Assembly: GCA_964553045.1 (NCBI GenBank)
Contig: CAZKJG010000001.1
Location: forward strand, 150,231-214,230
Direction: 5' to 3'
DNA: 64,000 nucleotides
DNA from: JAWLEP01 sp964553045
Lineage (GTDB): Bacteria; Fermentibacterota; Fermentibacteria; Fermentibacterales; JCC-6
Part shown: piece after piece, positions 1-5,875 of the stretch
Position numbering within the stretch: position 1 is the first letter of the stretch
Layout: the number at the start of each line of letters is the position of its first letter
Translations under genes and position numbers: made by a program
The notes under the pieces: model-generated
The model's input: only the letters and a program-made list of their open reading frames with translations
Databases searched by the model: none
Told to the model about the DNA's origin: nothing

Positions 1-24
1 CTTCCTGTAGAATCAGCCCGCTCT

Positions 25-101
25 GGTGGGAGTAGTTCAGTTGGTAGAGCCCCTGATTGTGGTTCAGGTGGTCGCCGGTTCGAGTCCGGTCTCCCACCCC
101 A
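25..101 (+). tRNA. tRNA-His (anticodon GTG)
   Basis: Cloverleaf with acceptor stem GTGGGAG (26-32) pairing with CTCCCAC (91-97). The anticodon loop reads TTGTGGT, giving anticodon GTG. The extra 5' G at 25 faces the discriminator C at 98, the G-1:C73 pair that is the identity mark of tRNA-His. The CCA tail (99-101) is genome-encoded. First of three clustered tRNA genes. Confidence 0.95.
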
Positions 102-106
102 CCGAT

Positions 107-182
107 GCGTCCCTAGCTCAATTGGCAGAGCAACGGACTCTTAATCCGTAGGTTCCGGGTTCGATTCCCGGGGGACGTACCA
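107..182 (+). tRNA. tRNA-Lys (anticodon CTT)
   Basis: Acceptor GCGTCCC (107-113) pairs with GGGACGT (172-178), with one G-T wobble at the end. The anticodon stem ACGGA/TCCGT encloses loop CTCTTAA, giving anticodon CTT. The discriminator is A and CCA is encoded (180-182). It starts 5 nt after tRNA-His, so the two are almost certainly one transcript. Confidence 0.95.
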
Positions 183-185
183 GCA

Positions 186-210
186 GGGGCGCCCGCAGGC
201 CGGGCGCCCC
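186..210 (+). terminator. GC hairpin after the tRNA-His/Lys pair
   Basis: Perfect 10-bp inverted repeat GGGGCGCCCG / CGGGCGCCCC with a 5-nt loop (196-200), 3 nt after the tRNA-Lys CCA. The following bases (TCTCGCTTCC) are pyrimidine-rich but not a true T tract. Read as an intrinsic terminator or a 3'-end processing hairpin for the tRNA transcript. Confidence 0.6.
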
Positions 211-227
211 TCTCGCTTCCCGCCGCG

Positions 228-256
228 TTGCCCGCCGACGGCTCTTTGGCTAGAAT
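228..256 (+). promoter_or_regulatory. Probable sigma70-type promoter of tRNA-Arg
   Basis: A -35-like TTGCCC (228-233), a 17-bp spacer and a -10-like TAGAAT (251-256) place the start of transcription a few bases before tRNA-Arg at 269. The hairpin just upstream makes an independent promoter plausible. The TTGCCC/17-bp arrangement recurs in front of the D-Ala-D-Ala carboxypeptidase gene. Confidence 0.55.
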
Positions 257-268
257 AGCCTACGCGAT

Positions 269-345
269 GCGCCCGTAGCTCAGTTGGACAGAGCAGCGGA
301 CTTCTAATCCGCAGGTCACAGGTTCGAATCCTGTCGGGCGTACCA
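269..345 (+). tRNA. tRNA-Arg (anticodon TCT)
   Basis: Acceptor GCGCCCG (269-275) pairs with CGGGCGT (335-341). The anticodon stem GCGGA/TCCGC encloses CTTCTAA, giving anticodon TCT. CCA is encoded (343-345). A repeat array begins within 4 nt of its 3' end, a position often used by integrating elements. Confidence 0.95.
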
Positions 346-348
346 CGG

Positions 349-383
349 CTCAAATGGGCAAGGCGTTGCCTTGCCCATTTGAG
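349..383. repeat. 16-bp inverted repeat at the head of the repeat array
   Basis: Positions 349-364 are the exact reverse complement of 368-383, with a 3-nt loop (GTT). The right arm is the start of the first 54-bp repeat unit, so the left arm is an inverted partial copy of that unit. It lies directly after tRNA-Arg and could act as its terminator. Confidence 0.8.
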
Positions 384-723
384 CGAGGGAGTTTGCTGAC
401 GCAAACTCCACGACCACTGCCGCCTTGCCCATTTGAGCGAGGGAGTTTGCTGACGCAAACTCCACGACCACTGTTGCCTTGCCCATTTGAGCGAGGGAGT
501 TTGCTGACGCAAACTCCACGACCACTGNNNNNNNNNNNNNNNNNNNNNNNNNNNNNNNNNNNNNNNNNNNNNNNNNNNNNNNNNNNNNNNNNNNNNNNNN
601 NNNNNNNNNNNNNNNNNNNNNNNNNNNCCGCCTTGCCCATTTGAGCGAGGGAGTTTGCTGCCGCAAACTTCACGACCACTGCTGCCTTGCCCATTTGAGC
701 GAGGGAGTTTGCTGCCGCAAACT
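369..723. repeat. 54-bp tandem repeat array, interrupted by an assembly gap
   Basis: Units begin at 369, 423 and 477, then after the gap at 631 and 685, each 54 bp apart and almost identical over the full length. Each unit holds an internal hairpin (GAGTTTGC, 4-nt loop TGAC, GCAAACTC). The two units right of the gap carry TGCC loops and a changed last stem base. Short open frames through the array are periodic and have no coding character. The remaining 724-812 stretch has no gene or clear signal. Confidence 0.9.
528..627. other. Assembly gap (100 N)
   Basis: Exactly 100 N residues lie inside the tandem repeat. A 100-N run is a common scaffold placeholder, so the true distance and number of repeat units are unknown. 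Confidence 0.98.
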
Positions 724-812
724 TTCGTCAGGGTCAGATAAAGTCTCCGACTGAAGCCATGCCTCGGAGCTGGCCCAATGTCGTCGCAGTCTAGTTGAGA
801 TTGTCTTGCTTG

Positions 813-842
813 TTGACAGTCTGAGGATTATGGAGGTATCCA
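813..842 (+). promoter_or_regulatory. Possible promoter of the lipoprotein gene at 880
   Basis: A consensus -35 TTGACA (813-818) is followed after 18 bp by a weak -10-like TATCCA (837-842). A strong ribosome binding site (AAGGAGGG, 868-875) follows. The -10 is poor, so the call rests mostly on the -35 and position. Confidence 0.35.
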
Positions 843-879
843 ACCTATCTGGTAGCTTTACTATGAGAAGGAGGGCGTT

Positions 880-1287
880 TTGAACTGGAAGACGCTGCCG
901 ATCTGGATCGCCGTAATTCTCGTGGCGGCCTTCATGGCCTGCGGCAACGGAGAGCAGGCGGAAGAGCCGGACGAGGGACAGGCCACTGGACGGGCTGATG
1001 AGGAAACCGAGGTCATCGATACCGAAGGGGAAACGGAGATGACCGAGGAGGAGATGACTGCCTGGGTCATGGAGAACTGCATCTGCCCGCAGTGCCCGAG
1101 CTGGATCCCCGAGGCCGCCGAGAAGGGCGAGGGCGGCTACTGCGCCGTGGGTGTGAGCGAATGCATCGTAGACGAGGTGGGCTGCATATGCGGCAGCTGC
1201 CCGGTGACCGAGGAGAAGGGCCTGGAGTGGGGCTACTACTGCACCCGCGGGTCCGCAGCTGAGATGATGGCGCAGGAAGAGAGCTAG
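880..1287 (+). CDS. Cysteine-rich lipoprotein with DUF2769-like domain
   Basis: 135 aa. The start is TTG at 880, chosen because AAGGAGGG sits 4 nt upstream and the N-terminus then forms a signal peptide ending in a lipobox (AAFMAC, Cys about residue 21). An acidic linker of about 40 residues follows. The C-terminal half has the pattern CICPQCPSW ... GYCAVG ... CICGSC ... YYC, resembling DUF2769, a cysteine-rich family of unknown function that I associate with methanogens and some anaerobic bacteria. The spaced CxC and CxxC pairs suggest metal binding or disulfides; this is inference. It stands alone on the plus strand, convergent with the gene at 1312-1710. Confidence 0.8.
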   Translation: MNWKTLPIWIAVILVAAFMACGNGEQAEEPDEGQATGRADEETEVIDTEGETEMTEEEMTAWVMENCICPQCPSWIPEAAEKGEGGYCAVGVSECIVDEVGCICGSCPVTEEKGLEWGYYCTRGSAAEMMAQEES

Positions 1288-1311
1288 CCGCGGCTTCGGT
1301 ACGACCCCGCG

Positions 1312-1710
1312 TCAGGCCTCCTCTATTGACTCTACCGCCGACTCCACGATGTAGGCCCGTTCTGTATTGCAGTCCGGGTCGGCGGGAGTGAGGAAGAAAC
1401 CCGGCCTTCCGGGCCTGTAGCCCTGGCGGACACCCGCGAGCGTCTCGCCATCTTTGAACCTCACCACGAGCTTCTTTCCGATGTAGCTTCCGGCCGGGTC
1501 GAAGTCGTTGCGGACCACGTGGGTCGGATCACCCCCGAAGTCCCTGACGAAGAAGACGGCCTTCAGGTCGGCCATCCTTATCTCGGCCGTGATGTCCGGG
1601 TTCTTCTTCGCCGCCAGGTGAAAGCTCGGACGGTTGGGGTTGAAGTCCATGGAATGGCCCTTGAGGACGTGGCCGTCGGCGAAATGCACAACCAGCTTGT
1701 TCTTCGGCAT
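1312..1710 (-). CDS. Two-repeat protein of the DUF6982 type, function unknown
   Basis: 132 aa, no signal peptide. The protein is an internal duplication: KLVVHFADGHVLKG with NRPSFHL in the first half, and KLVVRFKDGETLAG with GRPGFFL in the second. I recognise this as the family called DUF6982, common in deep-branching bacteria and without a known activity. ATG start with GGAGGGGG just upstream. A decayed copy of the second half lies immediately upstream at 1799-1963, so this locus once held at least two copies. Nothing in the sequence points to a biochemical role. Confidence 0.75.
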   Translation of the reverse strand: MPKNKLVVHFADGHVLKGHSMDFNPNRPSFHLAAKKNPDITAEIRMADLKAVFFVRDFGGDPTHVVRNDFDPAGSYIGKKLVVRFKDGETLAGVRQGYRPGRPGFFLTPADPDCNTERAYIVESAVESIEEA

Positions 1711-1798
1711 ACCGCCCCCTCCGAGGCTAGCGAAAGACTATGCCCTGTAAGAGCATATTCTTCGGGCATCCCCGGGGCAAGTCCGGCCTCGAGGGGGG

Positions 1799-1963
1799 TC
1801 AGGCCTTATCGACTGACTCAACTGCGTTCTCACGATGCTGGCGTGCTCGGTCTTTCCGCTGGCCTCCGCGGGAGCGGCCGGGTCTGTCCTCCCTGCATCC
1901 CCGGCGGACACCCGCCATAATTTCTCCGTCGCGGAAGCGCACAACCGACCCTTTCGCGGGCAT
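1799..1963 (-). pseudogene. Degenerate copy of the neighbouring DUF6982-type gene
   Basis: A 54-codon frame from ATG (1961-1963) to TGA (1799-1801) reads SVVRFRDGEIMAGVRRG near the start and ENAVESVDKA at the end. These match VVRFKDGETLAGVRQG and ESAVESIEEA of the adjacent gene. Between them the match moves to another frame (PAEASGKTEHASIV against PADPDCNTERAYIV), so there are two compensating frameshifts. Only the C-terminal repeat is left. The remaining 1711-1798 stretch shows no gene. It may still be translated as a small peptide, but decay is the simpler reading. Confidence 0.65.
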
Positions 1964-1996
1964 TGCCTCCCCTTTCGGCGGGGGACTCTGCTGGGC

Positions 1997-2200
1997 TCAG
2001 ACCTTTCCCTGGCGCACCAGGTTGGCGAAGTTCTCGAAGGACCTGTCCCATGTCTTCTCCTCATCGTCGGAGAAAACGCATCCAGGTAGCTGTCGGCTTC
2101 GAAGGTGGTAGGCGATACAGTCGCAGCAGATGCCCTTCCGGGAGCACGGGCTGTAGGTGCAGTTGCACCTCTCCATGTTTCTCTGTTTCTTGCACTCCAT
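1997..2200 (-). CDS. Small cysteine-rich protein, DUF6485 family
   Basis: 67 aa. It begins MECKKQRNMERCNCTYSPCSRKG and has seven cysteines in the first 43 residues (C3, C12, C14, C19, C25, C26, C41 region), including CNC and the CCDC cluster, followed by an EKTWDRSFENF motif. This is the layout of the DUF6485 family, which is widespread in anaerobes and likely binds metal or an iron-sulfur centre; no activity is established. A strong ribosome binding site AAAGGAGGTG lies 7 nt before ATG. It is followed on the same strand by the decayed DUF6982 copy. Confidence 0.85.
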   Translation of the reverse strand: MECKKQRNMERCNCTYSPCSRKGICCDCIAYHLRSRQLPGCVFSDDEEKTWDRSFENFANLVRQGKV

Positions 2201-2256
2201 CTAGAGCGCACCTCCTTTGTTTCACATGACCTCGAGAGTGAACGGACCGAAAATAG

Positions 2257-3459
2257 TTAACTAGTTAACGTCAGGCACTGTTCGGCGAGGAGGGCGTACT
2301 CGGCGGGGCCGTTGTAGAGCTGGGCGCTGATCCGCAGCAGGCGCCGCCGCGGGGAGCGCGACCACGTAACCGGCACCTCGATGCCCTTGCGGCGCAGCTC
2401 GGCCTGCAGGGGGTCCACCCAGTCCGGCCGCCGGGGGTGCGGCGGCTCTGCCCAGGCCAGGGGAACAGCCGCCATGGAGCCCACCAGCCCGTCGGGGCAG
2501 GGGGGCTCGATTCCCAGTCTGCTGCAGAGGGCCTCGCGGCCCCGCAGGACCTTGCGGTGGTTGGAGGACATGATCTCGGGCCAGCCTCCCTCCACCATGC
2601 CCGCCATGCAGTCGATGGCCTTCGGAACGGTAAGCCGGGGCGTGGGATCGTAGGTGCCGTTCCAGAAGTGCTCCAGCTGGTACCGCGACAGTCCGGCGTC
2701 GATGTCTTCGGGGGTGTAGCTCTGGGCCAGGGGCCTGACCCTGTCCTGCCTGTCGGGCCGGGTGTACAGGATCGCGCAGCTCTTGGGGGAGCAGAGCCAC
2801 TTGTGGCAGTTGCCGGTGTAGAAGTCCGCTCCCAGCGAGGCCAGGTCCAGCTCCACCTGTCCGGGGCCATGGGCGCCGTCCACGATCACAGGCGGCCTGT
2901 CCGGCCCCATCTCCCGCAGCAGCCGCTGCAGGGGAAGGACCACTCCCGAGGGGCTGAATATGTGGTCCAGGACCACCAGCGCCGTCTTGGGGCCCACCGC
3001 CTCCAGTATGGGGGCCATGAGCTCCTCCTCGCTGCCTGCGGGAAACGGCGCCGGGACCTCCACCACCCCGGCCCCGCAGTCCCCGGCCTTCCTGTAGACG
3101 GCGTTGCGGGTGGCGAAGTACTCCTGGCCGGTGGTGAGGATGGTCTCGCCCGGGCGGACTTCCACCGCCCCGAGGGCGGTGGCCACCCCCGAGGTGGCGT
3201 TGGGGACCAGAACCAGGCTGCCGGGCTCGGCCCCGAGAAAGCCCTCCAGCCGCTCCACGACCCGGAAGTACATCGATGGCAGACGGCGGATCATGAAGTC
3301 CACCGGCTGGGCCTCCAGGCGGTCCAGCAGCTTCCTCCGCTCTTTCCTGACGGCGATGGGGCAGGCACCGAAAGAGCCGTGGTTGATGAATGTGACGTCC
3401 GGGTCCAGCCCCCACTGCGAGGCAAGGGGGCCGCGCAGGTCCTCCGCCGACGGGCTCAT
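2257..3459 (-). CDS. PLP-dependent aminotransferase class V (isopenicillin-N-epimerase-like)
   Basis: 400 aa. Fold-type I class V family: an N-terminal NHGSFGACP motif typical of CefD/isopenicillin N epimerase relatives, the Asp of the cofactor site in VIVDGAHGPGQ, and the Schiff-base lysine in TGNCHKWL. Related enzymes work as epimerases, cysteine desulfurases or lyases, and the substrate cannot be told from sequence. The start is ATG at 3459, which overlaps the TGA of the PEBP gene by 4 nt (ATGA), so translation is probably coupled. Its stop lies within a 14-bp palindrome (2256-2269). Association with two PEBP-fold genes is unexplained. Confidence 0.85.
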   Translation of the reverse strand: MSPSAEDLRGPLASQWGLDPDVTFINHGSFGACPIAVRKERRKLLDRLEAQPVDFMIRRLPSMYFRVVERLEGFLGAEPGSLVLVPNATSGVATALGAVEVRPGETILTTGQEYFATRNAVYRKAGDCGAGVVEVPAPFPAGSEEELMAPILEAVGPKTALVVLDHIFSPSGVVLPLQRLLREMGPDRPPVIVDGAHGPGQVELDLASLGADFYTGNCHKWLCSPKSCAILYTRPDRQDRVRPLAQSYTPEDIDAGLSRYQLEHFWNGTYDPTPRLTVPKAIDCMAGMVEGGWPEIMSSNHRKVLRGREALCSRLGIEPPCPDGLVGSMAAVPLAWAEPPHPRRPDWVDPLQAELRRKGIEVPVTWSRSPRRRLLRISAQLYNGPAEYALLAEQCLTLTS

Positions 3460-3923
3460 CGCCGGGGGTAGCGCCCCATCAGCTCCGCCTCCGCCAGCAC
3501 ATGGCCATCCATGGCCTCCCGAAGGGCTGCGGCGTCTGCGCCGGCCTCCAGCTCCAGCATGCTGTCGAGGGCGTACAGACGGAAGAAGTACCGGTGGGTA
3601 CCCGATGGCGGGCAGGGACCGCCGTAGCCGGTCCGTCCCCAGCTGTTGGTTCCCTGAAGGATTCCCCCGGCGGGGGGCTCTCCGCCGCCGGCGTCCTCCG
3701 GCAGCGAGGTGGTGACGGACGGGATGTTGTAGACCACCCAGTGAACCCAGTTTCCGGCGGGAGCGTCGGGGTCTTCGCATATCAGCGCGTAGGAAACCGT
3801 TCCCTCCGGCGCCTCCCCCCATCGCAGCGGCGGGGATATGTCGTCGCCGTCGCAGGTGTACATGACCGGTATGTTCCCCCCGCTGGAGAATGCCGCGCTC
3901 ACCAGGAAGAAGACTGCGGCCAT
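3456..3923 (-). CDS. YbhB/YbcL-type PEBP (Raf-kinase-inhibitor-like) protein
   Basis: 155 aa, full length for the bacterial PEBP family. Conserved pieces in order: SxAFxxGGxIPxxYTCDGDDISPPLxW, the CEDPDAP ligand-pocket motif, HWVVYNIP, and the GPCPPSGTHRYFFRLYALD signature. The family has a small-anion or phospholipid-head pocket; cellular roles in bacteria are poorly defined. The N-terminus is short and hydrophobic but aligns with the first beta strand, so it is probably cytoplasmic. It overlaps the upstream paralogue by one base (TGATG) and the downstream aminotransferase by four. Confidence 0.9.
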   Translation of the reverse strand: MAAVFFLVSAAFSSGGNIPVMYTCDGDDISPPLRWGEAPEGTVSYALICEDPDAPAGNWVHWVVYNIPSVTTSLPEDAGGGEPPAGGILQGTNSWGRTGYGGPCPPSGTHRYFFRLYALDSMLELEAGADAAALREAMDGHVLAEAELMGRYPRR

Positions 3924-4435
3924 CAGCTCTCCCCTCCGTCATCGCCGGCCTCGACCCGTCTTGGCCCCGTATGACGCTCCTTGTACGCGACTTGCCCTAC
4001 GAGCGTTGCCTCTTCCAGGAGATGGCCGTCCATGGAACGGACGCACGCTCCGGGCTCTCCGCAATCGTTCTCCTTCAGCATGGTGTCCAGGGCGAACAGA
4101 CGGAACCGAAGCAACCTGTCGCGTTCGATGTCCGGTCCCGACCAGCCCCAGCCACCGGAGCTGCTGCGGCTCTGGCGAATGCCCTTGTGGATATCGGGCT
4201 GCTTGGGCTGTTTTCCGTCGAGTCCCTGTACGTCAGGCGGGATGTTGTAGACCACCCAGTGGTAGAAGACCCCGCCCTTTTCCTCCCGGGACGTGCAGAC
4301 CACGGCCAGGCTCTCGGCGGCATTCGGAACGCCCGCCCATCCCACGGGCGGCGAGCAGTCGGTTTCTGCCCTGGTATACCAGACCGGAAGATGCTCGCCG
4401 TGCTCAAAAGCGCTGCTGGTGAATTTCAGACCCAT
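3923..4435 (-). CDS. Second PEBP-family protein, diverged paralogue
   Basis: 170 aa. It keeps the outline of the family: SSAFEHGEHLPVWYT, CSPPVGW, HWVVYNIPPDV, and LRFRLFALDTML. The CDGxxxSPP and DPDAP pocket motifs are replaced by AETDCSPP and SREEKGG, and the GPCPPxGxHRY stretch is altered to GPDIERDRLLRF. The ligand pocket may therefore differ from its neighbour. ATG at 4435 is preferred over the GTG one codon upstream because AGGAGG then has 4-5 nt spacing. First gene of a three-gene unit with the other PEBP gene and the aminotransferase. Confidence 0.8.
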   Translation of the reverse strand: MGLKFTSSAFEHGEHLPVWYTRAETDCSPPVGWAGVPNAAESLAVVCTSREEKGGVFYHWVVYNIPPDVQGLDGKQPKQPDIHKGIRQSRSSSGGWGWSGPDIERDRLLRFRLFALDTMLKENDCGEPGACVRSMDGHLLEEATLVGQVAYKERHTGPRRVEAGDDGGES

Positions 4436-4494
4436 CACTCCTCCTCTTGTCAGTACAACAGGAGGATATGAAAGGTAAAACCAACAGGCAATGG

Positions 4495-5781
4495 TCAGAT
4501 GCAGACCCTCTCCACCAGCCCCCTGTAGAAACCCACCGCCGCCAGGTAGTCATCCACCGCAACCGACTCGTCGACCGAGTGCAGCAGGCCCATGCCCCGC
4601 CGGCCCAGCGATGCGGGAACAAACCTGTAGACATGGTCACAGATTCTGCCGTACCTGCGGGAGTCGGTGGCGGCAGGGAAAATGCCGGGAAACACGTCCA
4701 GGCCGGGGAAGCTCTCGCGGATCGACCCTTCCACAGCCTCCCAGAACCCACCCGAGTCCGGTGAGACCCGCGAGGGCTCGCTGAGCGACGCGTCGCGCAC
4801 CAGCTCCGAATTCACCGGAAGGCCCTGCAGGCACGCCTCGACGTGCCTCATCACGTCGGCCGAGGTCTGACCCGGAACCGTACGGAAGTTGATCCTGGCG
4901 CTGGCCGTGGCCGGAAGGACGTTATCGCTCTCGCCGGCCTCGAGGATGGTGGGGGCAGCGGTTGTCCGCAGCAGGGCGTTGGCCTCCGGGTGGCGGGCGA
5001 GCTGCTCCAGGGCCTCCGGCCCCACCTCCGCAGTTCCCTGCACGAGCGAGGCGGCCGGGCGGCAGAGGCTCACGGCCATCCGCCTCTCCTCCAGTCTGCA
5101 TATGGCCCGCGACAGGGAGGCGATGGCGGTCTTCCGGGGAGGGGCCGATGCGTGGCCCTGCCGGCCCCGGGCGGTGAGGGCCACGGTTGCGTATCCCTTC
5201 TCGGCAACGGCAACCACCGCTACCTGCCGGTCCGTCCAGGGGTAGTGGTAGATGTACCCGCCCTCGTCCAAAGCCATGCCACAGCGGATTCCCTCCCGCT
5301 CCAGCACCGACGTTATCCTCTCGGCGCCCGCGGCTCCTCCGATCTCCTCGTCATGTCCGAAGGCCAGCAGAAGGCCGCGGCGGAGAGCGGCGCCATCCTC
5401 AAGCAGCAGCTCCACGGCCTCCAGCATGCCGCACAGGCCGATCTTGTAGTCCACTGCGCCCCGGCCCCAGACCCTGCCACCCGCCACCTCGCCCCCGAAG
5501 GGGGGATGTGTCCAGGCCGCCGGGTCGCCGGCCGGGACCACATCCTGGTGGGCGGTGAGCAGAAGCGGAGGCAGCAAGCCGTCGCTTCCCGGGAGCCGGA
5601 ACAGCAGGCTGAAACCGCCCGGCTTCTCCGGCGGAAAGAGGCGGTGCACCCGGGGGAAAGACCGCTCCAGGTGACGGTGAAGGCCCAGGAACTCACCGCC
5701 GGCCTTCCCGTCTTCGCCCGCCATGGATACCGTCCTGTAGCGCAGCGACTGCGCAAACCTCTCTACGGATTCCCCGGACAT
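4495..5781 (-). CDS. M20-family metallopeptidase (carboxypeptidase S-like)
   Basis: 428 aa. The di-zinc site of M20 peptidases is present: LTAHQDVVP (His), GRGAVDYKIG (bridging Asp), GHDEEIGG (catalytic Glu and metal Glu), MALDEGG (metal Asp) and HSVDE near the C-terminus (metal His). A dimerisation domain lies between, with GHASAPP. The overall form is closest to the PM20D1/CPS1 branch, which hydrolyses N-acyl amino acids or dipeptides. ATG at 5781 is chosen because AAGGGGAG is 5-6 nt upstream; longer in-frame starts lack a site and lead through non-conserved sequence. Divergent from the GH18-like gene across a 94-bp gap. Cytoplasmic, no signal peptide. Confidence 0.88.
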   Translation of the reverse strand: MSGESVERFAQSLRYRTVSMAGEDGKAGGEFLGLHRHLERSFPRVHRLFPPEKPGGFSLLFRLPGSDGLLPPLLLTAHQDVVPAGDPAAWTHPPFGGEVAGGRVWGRGAVDYKIGLCGMLEAVELLLEDGAALRRGLLLAFGHDEEIGGAAGAERITSVLEREGIRCGMALDEGGYIYHYPWTDRQVAVVAVAEKGYATVALTARGRQGHASAPPRKTAIASLSRAICRLEERRMAVSLCRPAASLVQGTAEVGPEALEQLARHPEANALLRTTAAPTILEAGESDNVLPATASARINFRTVPGQTSADVMRHVEACLQGLPVNSELVRDASLSEPSRVSPDSGGFWEAVEGSIRESFPGLDVFPGIFPAATDSRRYGRICDHVYRFVPASLGRRGMGLLHSVDESVAVDDYLAAVGFYRGLVERVCI

Positions 5782-5875
5782 GGGGCACTCCCCTTCCTGT
5801 GCCGCCTGCGGAGGGTTGCTCCGAAAGCCCTGTCTCTCCATTGTGTCCATATAGATAAACACTCCGGAGGTGTAC

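Noticed and set aside
141..694. Open frames running through the tRNAs and the tandem repeat
   Set aside because: They arise from the periodic repeat and tRNA sequence and cross the N gap; no ribosome binding site and no protein-like composition.
349..723. Repeat array as a CRISPR
   Set aside because: Units are nearly identical across the full 54 bp with no variable spacers, and there are no cas genes.
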